A model generated the notes under the pieces. The model was not told the DNA's origin. It did not search any database and worked only from the letters and a program-made list of their open reading frames with translations. The position numbers and the translations under genes were made by a program. 11,376 nucleotides of DNA from DATEXQ01 sp035256745 (GTDB taxonomy: Bacteria > Patescibacteriota > Microgenomatia > UBA8517): NCBI GenBank assembly GCA_035256745.1, contig DATEXQ010000017.1, forward strand, positions 1 to 11,376. The letters run 5' to 3'. Shown piece after piece: positions 1 to 5,843 of the stretch. Positions within the stretch are counted from its first letter, which is position 1. Every line of letters begins with the position of its first letter.

Positions 1-1
1 G

Positions 2-205
2 AGTCAAAGGCATAGAAGAGGTGTCGCGGGAAAACGTTGGATTAAAAGAGCACAGGCAACAAAGAGGTTATTTAAACCAAATCTTCAAAAAATGACATTG
101 ATAGTTGATGGAGAGAAAAAGCAGATGAGAATTTGTACAAAATGTATCAAAAGAATAAAGAAATATCACTTCATAGGAAAGTATAAAACTGCTGCCATAT
201 TATAA
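2..205 (+). CDS. rpmB: 50S ribosomal protein L28, 3' part (5' end outside window)
   Basis: The reading frame is open from the window edge to TAA at 203-205 and gives 67 residues. It was found by direct translation because its start lies outside the window. The segment FKPNLQKM (about residues 25-32 of the visible part) is the L28 hallmark usually seen as F.PNLQ. It is followed by a short beta-strand region and the ICTKC pair that closes the L28 zinc site in Cys-containing versions; the partner Cys pair would lie upstream. L28 is a small protein of the large ribosomal subunit. Compared with common L28 sequences, the basic stretch between SQRHRRG and FKPNLQ looks about a dozen residues longer. 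Only roughly the first 20 residues are probably missing. The next gene starts 24 nt downstream, so co-transcription is likely. Identification is from the motifs seen here. Confidence 0.88.
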   Translation, partial: SQRHRRGVAGKRWIKRAQATKRLFKPNLQKMTLIVDGEKKQMRICTKCIKRIKKYHFIGKYKTAAIL

Positions 206-229
206 ATAAAAGGCACCAACTTCAATAAA

Positions 230-1009
230 ATGTCATCAGAAATTATTACAAATTCGGCTTGGTTAGCGAAAGAAATTCCAAGTGTATTTCCGAAAACAGA
301 CGTTAAAGAATTGGGAAAATATCCTCAACCAGTTAGAAAATGCGTCAGGTTTCCCGGAGGTATTATCTATGATCCCAATTTAAGATACTTAAGAACAAAT
401 AAAGGTTTAGTGAACATTCCCCTTACATGGGTTCAAACAATAATGTTCGAATCTTTTCTGGATAATGCAGGTAACATTGTTTCATACGATAATATTTCCT
501 CTAAGTTATATTCAGAATATTGCATTAATAATGAAGCTATATGGACCGCAAAAGGGCGTTTAGTAAAGGAATTAGATAGAATTCCTGATTTTAACGACAA
601 GTTAAGAAATGTAAAGGGAGGTTTTAGCTTTAATGTAAAAGCGTCGGATAAATTAATCCATCCGGCACCGATAGTATTCGATAGGGAATTTAGTTATGAC
701 TTTTCTTCGCGAGAACTAAAGAAAAAAAACCTAGTGTCAAGTAAGGAAATAGCAAAAAGACCCATATCTAGTCCGACAATATCGTTTATATGGGAAACAC
801 TTATTACAAATCCGAATAAGATAATCGCCAAGGAATATTGGTTAGAAAACTTAAGACGTATTAAAAATATTACCCATGAAGATAAATTTGGTTGGTGGGT
901 GATTGTTTCAAGAACTCGAAAATTAATAAATTGTTTTTCTCCAGAAGTCGCATCAAGAATAATAACCAGAGGCAAAATGGGTCTTGAATATAAAACTTCT
1001 AATATTTGA
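230..1009 (+). CDS. Unrecognised protein with two tandem OmpR/PhoB-like winged-helix domains
   Basis: This 259-residue ATG-started protein is not a named family I recognise. Residues about 44-136 follow the layout of an OmpR/PhoB C-terminal effector domain: short strands, a helix around WVQTIMFESFLDNAGNIVS (residues 67-85), a recognition-helix-like region near WTAKGRLVKELDRI (105-118), and a wing ending in RNVKGGFSFNV (126-136). Residues about 152-255 repeat this layout, with TISFIWETLITNPNKIIA (183-200), WVIVSRTRKLI (223-233) and IITRGKMGLEYK (244-255). The first 43 residues are unassigned. There is no receiver domain, signal peptide or membrane segment, so a cytoplasmic DNA-binding role is an inference. 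No Shine-Dalgarno sequence or good promoter is seen in the 24 nt after rpmB, so it is probably read through from rpmB. Its last 11 nt overlap the end of fmt on the other strand. Confidence 0.72.
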   Translation: MSSEIITNSAWLAKEIPSVFPKTDVKELGKYPQPVRKCVRFPGGIIYDPNLRYLRTNKGLVNIPLTWVQTIMFESFLDNAGNIVSYDNISSKLYSEYCINNEAIWTAKGRLVKELDRIPDFNDKLRNVKGGFSFNVKASDKLIHPAPIVFDREFSYDFSSRELKKKNLVSSKEIAKRPISSPTISFIWETLITNPNKIIAKEYWLENLRRIKNITHEDKFGWWVIVSRTRKLINCFSPEVASRIITRGKMGLEYKTSNI

Positions 1010-1943
1010 GAAACGATTGGGGATATCCTTCTTTAAACTGTCTCCATGTTACCGGGCTTTTACCTTCCATCTGAACCTCATCCAAGATTAATTTTTCGTT
1101 ATCGATGTGTGATTTGAGAATTTTTATTCTTTTTGCGTGGTTTGAGGAGTCTATACTAATAATGGTCCAGGCAATAGGCCAGGGATACATTGCACGAATA
1201 AAACGATCCAATACAGCACCTGTGGGAGTAATAGCAAAATCCTTGATAAAGGGAATTGTCCATTTATCTTTAACAGTCTCTTTCTTTAAAGCTTTTTCAA
1301 GATATTTTGGAGGTATGAATGCATCTTCTTTTATGATTTGACGAGTAAAAGAAGCTTTTGTATCGTCTTGTTTTTTTAGTGTAATTTTACCCTGGGTATA
1401 AGGTAGGATTAGAGCAGTTAAAACATCACAAGATCTTTCAAAGAGTCTATTTCTCAAAGATTCGAATGTATCTTGGGGAAGTATTTCTTCTTTAAATTGG
1501 CAGACAATCGGACCGTGATCAAGTTTTTCGTCAAGTTTTATAATGCTTACTCCCGTTTCATTATCTTGAGAAATAATAGATGCTTGAATAGGAGATGCAC
1601 CTCTATATTTGGGCAGACAGGATGGGTGAACGTTAATAATTCCAAATTTAAAATAGTTGATTACAGATTTGGGTATTATCTTTCCGTAGGAAGCCAAAAT
1701 TCCCATATCTGCCGTAATTGAGTTTTTTATAATGTCTTCGGGATCAAAAAATATGGGGAGATCCCTTTTATAAGCCCAATTGTCTACAGGAGAGTAGGAA
1801 AGTAGCTGTTTTCTTCCTGTCGGTTTAGGTTCTTGGGTAACAACTGCTTCAATAGGAGATTTGCCTTTAATCTTAAACTTTTTGTTTAAAGCATCAAGGA
1901 TGGGTAAAACGTATTCCGGTGTTCCAAAAAAGACAAATTTCAT
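999..1943 (-). CDS. fmt: Methionyl-tRNA formyltransferase
   Basis: This 314-residue protein transfers a formyl group from 10-formyltetrahydrofolate to the amino group of Met on initiator tRNA. Its length matches the family. The N-terminal Rossmann-like domain begins FVFFGTPEY (residues 3-11). The formyltransferase core NVHPSCLPKYRGASP (104-118) supplies the catalytic Asn104 and His106, and LDHGPI supplies Asp142. FTRQIIKEDAFI (199-210) marks the linker to the C-terminal tRNA-binding domain, where IRAMYPWPIAWT (249-260) matches the conserved RA..PWPGA.T block with Ile in place of Gly. Start ATG is at 1941-1943, only 4 nt after the stop of def, so the two are translated from one mRNA. No Shine-Dalgarno is evident. 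The stop TAG overlaps the end of the convergent winged-helix gene. Confidence 0.96.
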   Translation of the reverse strand: MKFVFFGTPEYVLPILDALNKKFKIKGKSPIEAVVTQEPKPTGRKQLLSYSPVDNWAYKRDLPIFFDPEDIIKNSITADMGILASYGKIIPKSVINYFKFGIINVHPSCLPKYRGASPIQASIISQDNETGVSIIKLDEKLDHGPIVCQFKEEILPQDTFESLRNRLFERSCDVLTALILPYTQGKITLKKQDDTKASFTRQIIKEDAFIPPKYLEKALKKETVKDKWTIPFIKDFAITPTGAVLDRFIRAMYPWPIAWTIISIDSSNHAKRIKILKSHIDNEKLILDEVQMEGKSPVTWRQFKEGYPQSFLKY

Positions 1944-1947
1944 AACT

Positions 1948-2472
1948 TTATGTAAGTTCTACTTCTTCCCATTCTTCACCTTTCAGTTTAAAAAGTGAAG
2001 CTTTTTGTTTAAACAATATATCCGTAAAAAGAATTCCGTTTAAATGGTCGACCTCGTGCTGAACTATTTGGGCTGATAACCCCATAAAGTTTTCAGTTTT
2101 CGTTTCGCCTTCCAAATTTTGATAATTTAAGGTTACTTTTTGAGGTCGTTTCAAAGGACCGTAATAATTAAGGATGGAAAGACAACCTTCCATAATCGGT
2201 TCATCATCTTTTTTAGGGGTTTTAACATTACTTGATGACAATATCTTGGGATTTATGACTATTTTTATTTTCTTTCGGTGAACCATAGCAAACATTCTGA
2301 TATTTTTTCCTATCTGACAAGCTGCAAGACCTACACCTTCTGGGTTTTTTTGTACGCTAAGAGTATCTATCAGATCTTTGGCAATTTCCTTTATCCTTTT
2401 ATCAACAACGTTTATAGGTTTTGACCCTATTCTTAATTTGGGATTTTTTACGTCCAATATTTTTTTGATCAT
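1948..2472 (-). CDS. def: Peptide deformylase
   Basis: This 174-residue metalloenzyme removes the formyl group from N-formylmethionine of nascent proteins. All three family motifs are present in order. Motif 1 is GVGLAACQIG (residues 46-55, with Gln53). Motif 2 is EGCLS (95-99), whose Cys97 is a metal ligand. Motif 3 is QHEVDH (138-143), with His139 and His143 as ligands and Glu140 as the catalytic acid/base. In motif 1 the residue before the catalytic Gln is Cys52, where Pro or Thr is usual. The protein ends with an acidic tail (EEWEEVELT). It is the first gene of a def-fmt pair, the classical arrangement, and a strong promoter-like sequence lies immediately upstream. The ATG at 2470-2472 gives the usual N-terminus (IKKILDVKNPKLR), and no upstream start makes sense because the -10 box is there. 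Confidence 0.96.
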   Translation of the reverse strand: MIKKILDVKNPKLRIGSKPINVVDKRIKEIAKDLIDTLSVQKNPEGVGLAACQIGKNIRMFAMVHRKKIKIVINPKILSSSNVKTPKKDDEPIMEGCLSILNYYGPLKRPQKVTLNYQNLEGETKTENFMGLSAQIVQHEVDHLNGILFTDILFKQKASLFKLKGEEWEEVELT

Positions 2473-2480
2473 ACGGCCAA

Positions 2481-2510
2481 ATTATACCGCAAATAAGGCC
2501 AACTTACCAA
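2481..2510 (-). promoter_or_regulatory. Promoter of def-fmt, giving a nearly leaderless mRNA
   Basis: Read on the minus strand, TTGGTA (2505-2510, four of six matches to the -35 consensus) is followed after 18 nt by a perfect TATAAT (2481-2486). Only 8 nt separate the -10 box from the def ATG, so transcription should start about two bases before, or at, the ATG. There is no Shine-Dalgarno sequence. The element lies in the 41-bp gap behind the O-antigen ligase-like gene and gives def-fmt its own promoter. Two direct copies of GGCCAA (plus-strand 2475-2480 and 2497-2502) flank the -10 box. Confidence 0.7.
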
Positions 2511-2513
2511 AAT

Positions 2514-4598
2514 TTAAATTTCTTGAAGTTGCTGTTTAGCTAATTCGTCTTGAGGATTTATTTTTTCTAAAATATAAAGAAGTTCATTTTTAGCTTTTGC
2601 TTTTTCATTCTTTTGATTGTAAAGAAGAGCAAGGGCGAATCTGGCGTCTCGGTAATTTTCTTTTAATTCAACTGTTTTTTCAAGAGTAGAAATTGCCTCG
2701 TTTATTTTTCCAATACGAGCCTGGACAAGACCCAAATTATAATAAAGTTTGGCATCGGTAGGGGAAAGTTTAATGGTTTCTTGAATAAGTTCTTCGGCAT
2801 TTTGTAAAAGTTTGGGGTCAAGATTTGCCAGTTTTATAAAAAGAGCAGCATTATTTTTGCGTAAATTTAGGTTTACGGGTGAAAGAGTGACAGCGTGATT
2901 TGATTCGTCGATTGCAGTTTCGGAAAATGTTTTGGCGTTATCCATATCTTTAGCTTGATAAAAATCGATTGCCAAACCTGCTGCCGATTGTGAGAGTTCA
3001 TCCCAGTAAATTGCTTGTCCAGGAATATTTTTTACGGTCTTAAAAAGATTAACCCGTGCCTGGGGGTAATCTTGGGATTTGTCAAACTGTTTCCCCTGGG
3101 CATAGAGGATATCCGAATACCAGTATTTAAAGATTGAGTAAATAAGAAAAACAGCAAAAACAGCAGGAATAAAAGTTAATATTTTCTTAACAATGGGTAG
3201 AGAATTGAAATTATCCAAGTTTATATTATCTTTTGTTTCCTGGTTACTTAAAGCGACAGCAACAGCCGGGTAAAGGAAGAAAAGAAATGAAATAACAACC
3301 ACCGAAAAACCGAAAAAGTTGGTGACAATGATGCCTAAAAATCCAGATATTAATGCAAGATGATAAATACTAAAAGATGAATTAGATTTATTAGTAAATA
3401 TTGACCATTTGCTGTTAGCTATTTGGGCAAAAATAAATGCTATCAGAACTAAGTAAGATAGGGTACCTATCAATCCGGTTGTTGCCAGATAGTTTAGGTA
3501 TTCATTATGTGCCTTGTTATACAAAAAGTCCCATTCAGAAGTAAGATTATGTTTGGGAGGTCTGTAAAGATAATATGAATAAGCGAATGTTTCGACACCG
3601 CTGCCAAAAATAGGGTGTGCTTTAAAAACATCAAATGCTCCTTTCCATACTATTTTTCGTATCTCTCCCGAACCAGTTCCTCCTACTTCGAGTGCCGGTC
3701 CGGCATTTACCGAATCCTCGATAGTTATACTTGATTTTTGTTTTTGATTAATAAATTCCGAGATACTTGGGGTCCAGGGAGAGCCTATTAATAAAACAAG
3801 AACAAGAAACGATAAATGTAAAATTACAAGCGATTTTAAAATATTGGTTTTTAGATCGGTGTTTATTTTAAAAATTATTATCCAGAAAATGATATCCGAA
3901 AAAACAAAACCAATTAAACCCGAGCGGGATTTGGTATAAAGCAAGGTCAAAAAGAATAATGTGGATATAAGAACCCATTTTATATTTTTAATTTTTACTG
4001 CTGAATTTAGATTAGTGATTTTTGATTGCAGGGCAAAAACCCATGTAATAGGAATAACAGCAACAATTAAGGCAGCCAGCCAGTTGGGTTGTCCGAGGGT
4101 AGAAAAAACCCTGTTTTGTACATCTTGAACCCAGAGATTTTTATCTATGCCGAAGTGCTCTAAAATTCCGTAAATAGAAACAAGGGTTAAGCTTGAGATT
4201 AACAGTATAAGAATGTTTTTGCTGGATTTTCTGTTCATATTATTTACGTATGCAAAGTAAAGAAGAGTATAGGAAATCTGAGACAATAAGCCGCCGTTAA
4301 ATCTTGAATAATAGCCAAAAATTGAGGTATATCTGTCGATTGATGTTATGGTTGCGATAATTTGGGAGGCAAGATAAATAAGAATGGGGAAATCTAATAT
4401 TGTGCGACGGAATGTGAATTTTTTAAGTATTATTAATTTAGTAAGCCAAAGACACGTAATAATAACTGTTGCAAGATAAATAATGTTTATTTTATTAAAT
4501 TCAAATATTTCGGAAGTTAGGGGAAAAACCACTAAAGGCAAAATGAAAAATAAAATATAAAAAACCATGCGTAGAAACTTGTCAATTACTTTTATCAC
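2514..4598 (-). CDS. O-antigen ligase/polymerase-like membrane protein with C-terminal TPR domain
   Basis: This 694-residue protein has about a dozen hydrophobic segments (for example near residues 12-30, 38-58, 103-119, 172-190, 206-222, 254-272, 370-392, 411-450, 474-492). The large loop between about 273 and 365 carries the O-antigen ligase (Wzy_C/WaaL-like) signature. This includes R314, WKGAFDVFKAHPIFGSGVETF (318-338) and the His-containing HNEYLNYLATTGLIG block (364-378), typical of enzymes that polymerise or transfer lipid-linked glycans at the outer face of the membrane. After the last membrane segment, residues about 495-690 form TPR-like helices, with one clear repeat at about 614-647 and another at 649-682. 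Start is GTG at 4596-4598; an ATG at residue 11 is the alternative. The true substrate (polysaccharide or glycoprotein glycan) cannot be told. It precedes def-fmt on the same strand and diverges from mreB. Confidence 0.85.
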   Translation of the reverse strand: MIKVIDKFLRMVFYILFFILPLVVFPLTSEIFEFNKINIIYLATVIITCLWLTKLIILKKFTFRRTILDFPILIYLASQIIATITSIDRYTSIFGYYSRFNGGLLSQISYTLLYFAYVNNMNRKSSKNILILLISSLTLVSIYGILEHFGIDKNLWVQDVQNRVFSTLGQPNWLAALIVAVIPITWVFALQSKITNLNSAVKIKNIKWVLISTLFFLTLLYTKSRSGLIGFVFSDIIFWIIIFKINTDLKTNILKSLVILHLSFLVLVLLIGSPWTPSISEFINQKQKSSITIEDSVNAGPALEVGGTGSGEIRKIVWKGAFDVFKAHPIFGSGVETFAYSYYLYRPPKHNLTSEWDFLYNKAHNEYLNYLATTGLIGTLSYLVLIAFIFAQIANSKWSIFTNKSNSSFSIYHLALISGFLGIIVTNFFGFSVVVISFLFFLYPAVAVALSNQETKDNINLDNFNSLPIVKKILTFIPAVFAVFLIYSIFKYWYSDILYAQGKQFDKSQDYPQARVNLFKTVKNIPGQAIYWDELSQSAAGLAIDFYQAKDMDNAKTFSETAIDESNHAVTLSPVNLNLRKNNAALFIKLANLDPKLLQNAEELIQETIKLSPTDAKLYYNLGLVQARIGKINEAISTLEKTVELKENYRDARFALALLYNQKNEKAKAKNELLYILEKINPQDELAKQQLQEI

Positions 4599-4607
4599 TA
4601 ATTAATG

Positions 4608-4613
4608 AATTTA
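4608..4613 (-). promoter_or_regulatory. Possible -10 element of the O-antigen ligase-like gene
   Basis: On the minus strand TAAATT (four of six matches to TATAAT, preceded by TG) ends 9 nt before the GTG start at 4598. I see no convincing -35 hexamer at 16-18 nt; the region there is a T run. The position agrees with the short-leader geometry of other genes in the window, which is the main reason for listing it and also supports the GTG start over the internal ATG. Confidence 0.35.
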
Positions 4614-4629
4614 CACCACAAAGAGTAAT

Positions 4630-4647
4630 AAAAAAAGACCTTTTTTT
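4630..4647. repeat. Perfect short palindrome in the divergent intergenic region
   Basis: AAAAAAAG (4630-4637), a 2-nt centre AC, then CTTTTTTT (4640-4647) form an 8-bp perfect inverted repeat. It lies midway between the O-antigen ligase-like gene and mreB, just upstream of the mreB -35 region. The 2-nt centre is too small for a normal RNA hairpin loop, so a DNA-level role (bent A-tract, protein site) or chance in AT-rich sequence is more likely than a terminator. Confidence 0.35.
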
Positions 4648-4651
4648 AGGG

Positions 4652-4680
4652 TTTGCAATAATGGCTTCTCGGGCTATACT
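4652..4680 (+). promoter_or_regulatory. Promoter of mreB
   Basis: TTTGCA (4652-4657, four of six to the -35 consensus) is followed by a 17-nt spacer and TATACT (4675-4680, five of six to the -10 consensus). The -10 box ends 10 nt before the ATG at 4691, predicting a 5' leader of only about 3-4 nt. No Shine-Dalgarno is present. Readthrough from this promoter could also serve mrdA. Confidence 0.6.
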
Positions 4681-4690
4681 TTAGGCGAAT

Positions 4691-5800
4691 ATGGCTTTGT
4701 TTAAAAAATCGTATATTAGAGTGAAGGTTCCCAAATTTAATTTTTTTACTCCAAGTAGGATATTTGGGAAAGTAATGGGATTTTTCTCACACGATATAGG
4801 TATAGATTTGGGTACTGCAAATACACTAGTTTGGGTTAAAGGAAAAGGAATAGTGATTAGAGAACCCTCTGTTATTGCCAGAAATAAAAAAACCAAAGAA
4901 ATTTTAGCTATGGGTACTGCAGCGAAAAAAATGTTGGGAAAAACACCCCAATCAATAGAAACAATAAGACCACTAAAAGATGGAGTTATTTCAGATTTTG
5001 ATGCGACACAGGTTATGCTTTCGACCTACATTAAAAGCGTTCATGAATCAGGAACCGTTATTCCTAAAATTCCGAGACCCAGGGTTGTAATAGGAATACC
5101 ATCGGGAGTTACGGAAGTTGAAAGGAGAGCCGTTTCCGATGCAGCCATATCATCCGGTGCAAGAGAGGCTCATTTAATTGAAGAACCGATGGCAGCGGCA
5201 ATAGGAGCAGGATTACCCATTGAAAGTCCAAGTGGTACATTTGTTGTTGATATTGGCGGAGGTACAACCGAAATAGCTGCGATTTCTTTAGGAGGAATTG
5301 TGGTGGGGCGTTCAATAAGAATAGCAGGCGACGAGATGACTGAAGCGGTGATAAATTACGTTAGACTTAAATATTCTCTTTTGTTGGGAGAAACAACGGC
5401 AGAAGAAGTAAAAATAAACATAGGAACATGCGTAAACGATAAAGAAAACTTTTTTGTCGTAAGGGGAAGGGATTTGGAAAAAGGACTTCCTAAATCCATT
5501 AAACTGTCAAGCTTGGAGATTCAGGAAGCTTTGGCTCCGACTATTCGCGAAATTGTAGCAACAATTGTAGAAGTCTTAGAGGAAACTCCACCGGAATTGG
5601 TATCGGATATTATGGAACACGGAATTGTTATGGCGGGCGGAGGATCATTACTTCGTGGAATTGATAAAATTGTGGCAGAGGAGTCAAAAATGCCTGTTTG
5701 GGTGGCTGATGATGCATTTACTTGTGTAGTCAGGGGATGTGGGAAAATATTAGAAGATAATTCTTTATTGCGAAAAATCAGAGTTACAAGGGGGTTATAA
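4691..5800 (+). CDS. mreB: Rod shape-determining protein MreB
   Basis: This 369-residue bacterial actin homologue forms membrane-attached filaments that organise peptidoglycan synthesis during elongation. The actin-fold nucleotide-binding motifs are all visible. They are phosphate 1 DIGIDLGTANT (residues 35-45), the GIPSGVTEVERRAV block (135-148), EEPMAAAIGAGLPI (164-177), phosphate 2 DIGGGTTEIA (187-196), and the adenosine motif AGGGSLLRGI (315-324). MreB proteins usually start just before the phosphate 1 strand with a short amphipathic segment, so the first 28 residues are extra. An internal ATG at 4775 (Met29, beginning MGFFSHDIGIDLG) would give the family-typical 341 residues. The upstream ATG is kept because the -10 box sits right before it. 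mrdA follows 43 nt later; mreC and mreD are absent from this position. Confidence 0.96.
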   Translation: MALFKKSYIRVKVPKFNFFTPSRIFGKVMGFFSHDIGIDLGTANTLVWVKGKGIVIREPSVIARNKKTKEILAMGTAAKKMLGKTPQSIETIRPLKDGVISDFDATQVMLSTYIKSVHESGTVIPKIPRPRVVIGIPSGVTEVERRAVSDAAISSGAREAHLIEEPMAAAIGAGLPIESPSGTFVVDIGGGTTEIAAISLGGIVVGRSIRIAGDEMTEAVINYVRLKYSLLLGETTAEEVKINIGTCVNDKENFFVVRGRDLEKGLPKSIKLSSLEIQEALAPTIREIVATIVEVLEETPPELVSDIMEHGIVMAGGGSLLRGIDKIVAEESKMPVWVADDAFTCVVRGCGKILEDNSLLRKIRVTRGL

Positions 5801-5830
5801 TTTAAAGTATCCTAAAAAGCAACAAAATTG

Positions 5831-5836
5831 TATCAT
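5831..5836 (+). promoter_or_regulatory. Possible -10 element before mrdA
   Basis: TATCAT (five of six to consensus) ends 7 nt before the ATG at 5844, which would place the transcript start at or next to the ATG. No good -35 is found 16-18 nt upstream. Between them, AGGGAG (5837-5842) resembles a Shine-Dalgarno sequence but is only one base from the ATG, closer than usual spacing. A second perfect TATAAT at 5796-5801 overlaps the mreB stop and is also without a clear -35. Confidence 0.35.
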
Positions 5837-5843
5837 AGGGAGT

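Noticed and set aside
694..975. Minus-strand open frame of 93 codons inside the winged-helix gene
   Set aside because: Hydrophobic, low-complexity translation with no family motif, lying entirely opposite a gene with clear domain structure; an antisense shadow.
1007..1009. Alternative genetic code with TGA as Gly or Trp, as in some CPR lineages
   Set aside because: TGA ends this gene and dprA (8407-8409) at positions matching expected protein ends, and no conserved domain is interrupted by an in-frame TGA.
4630..4660. Rho-independent terminator reading of the A/T palindrome
   Set aside because: Loop of only 2 nt, no GC-rich stem, and it lies upstream of both divergent genes, where no transcript should end.
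5796..5801. Perfect TATAAT overlapping the mreB stop as the main mrdA promoter
   Set aside because: No -35-like hexamer at 16-18 nt upstream; AT-rich codons TTA-TAA explain it. Mentioned only as an alternative under mrdA.
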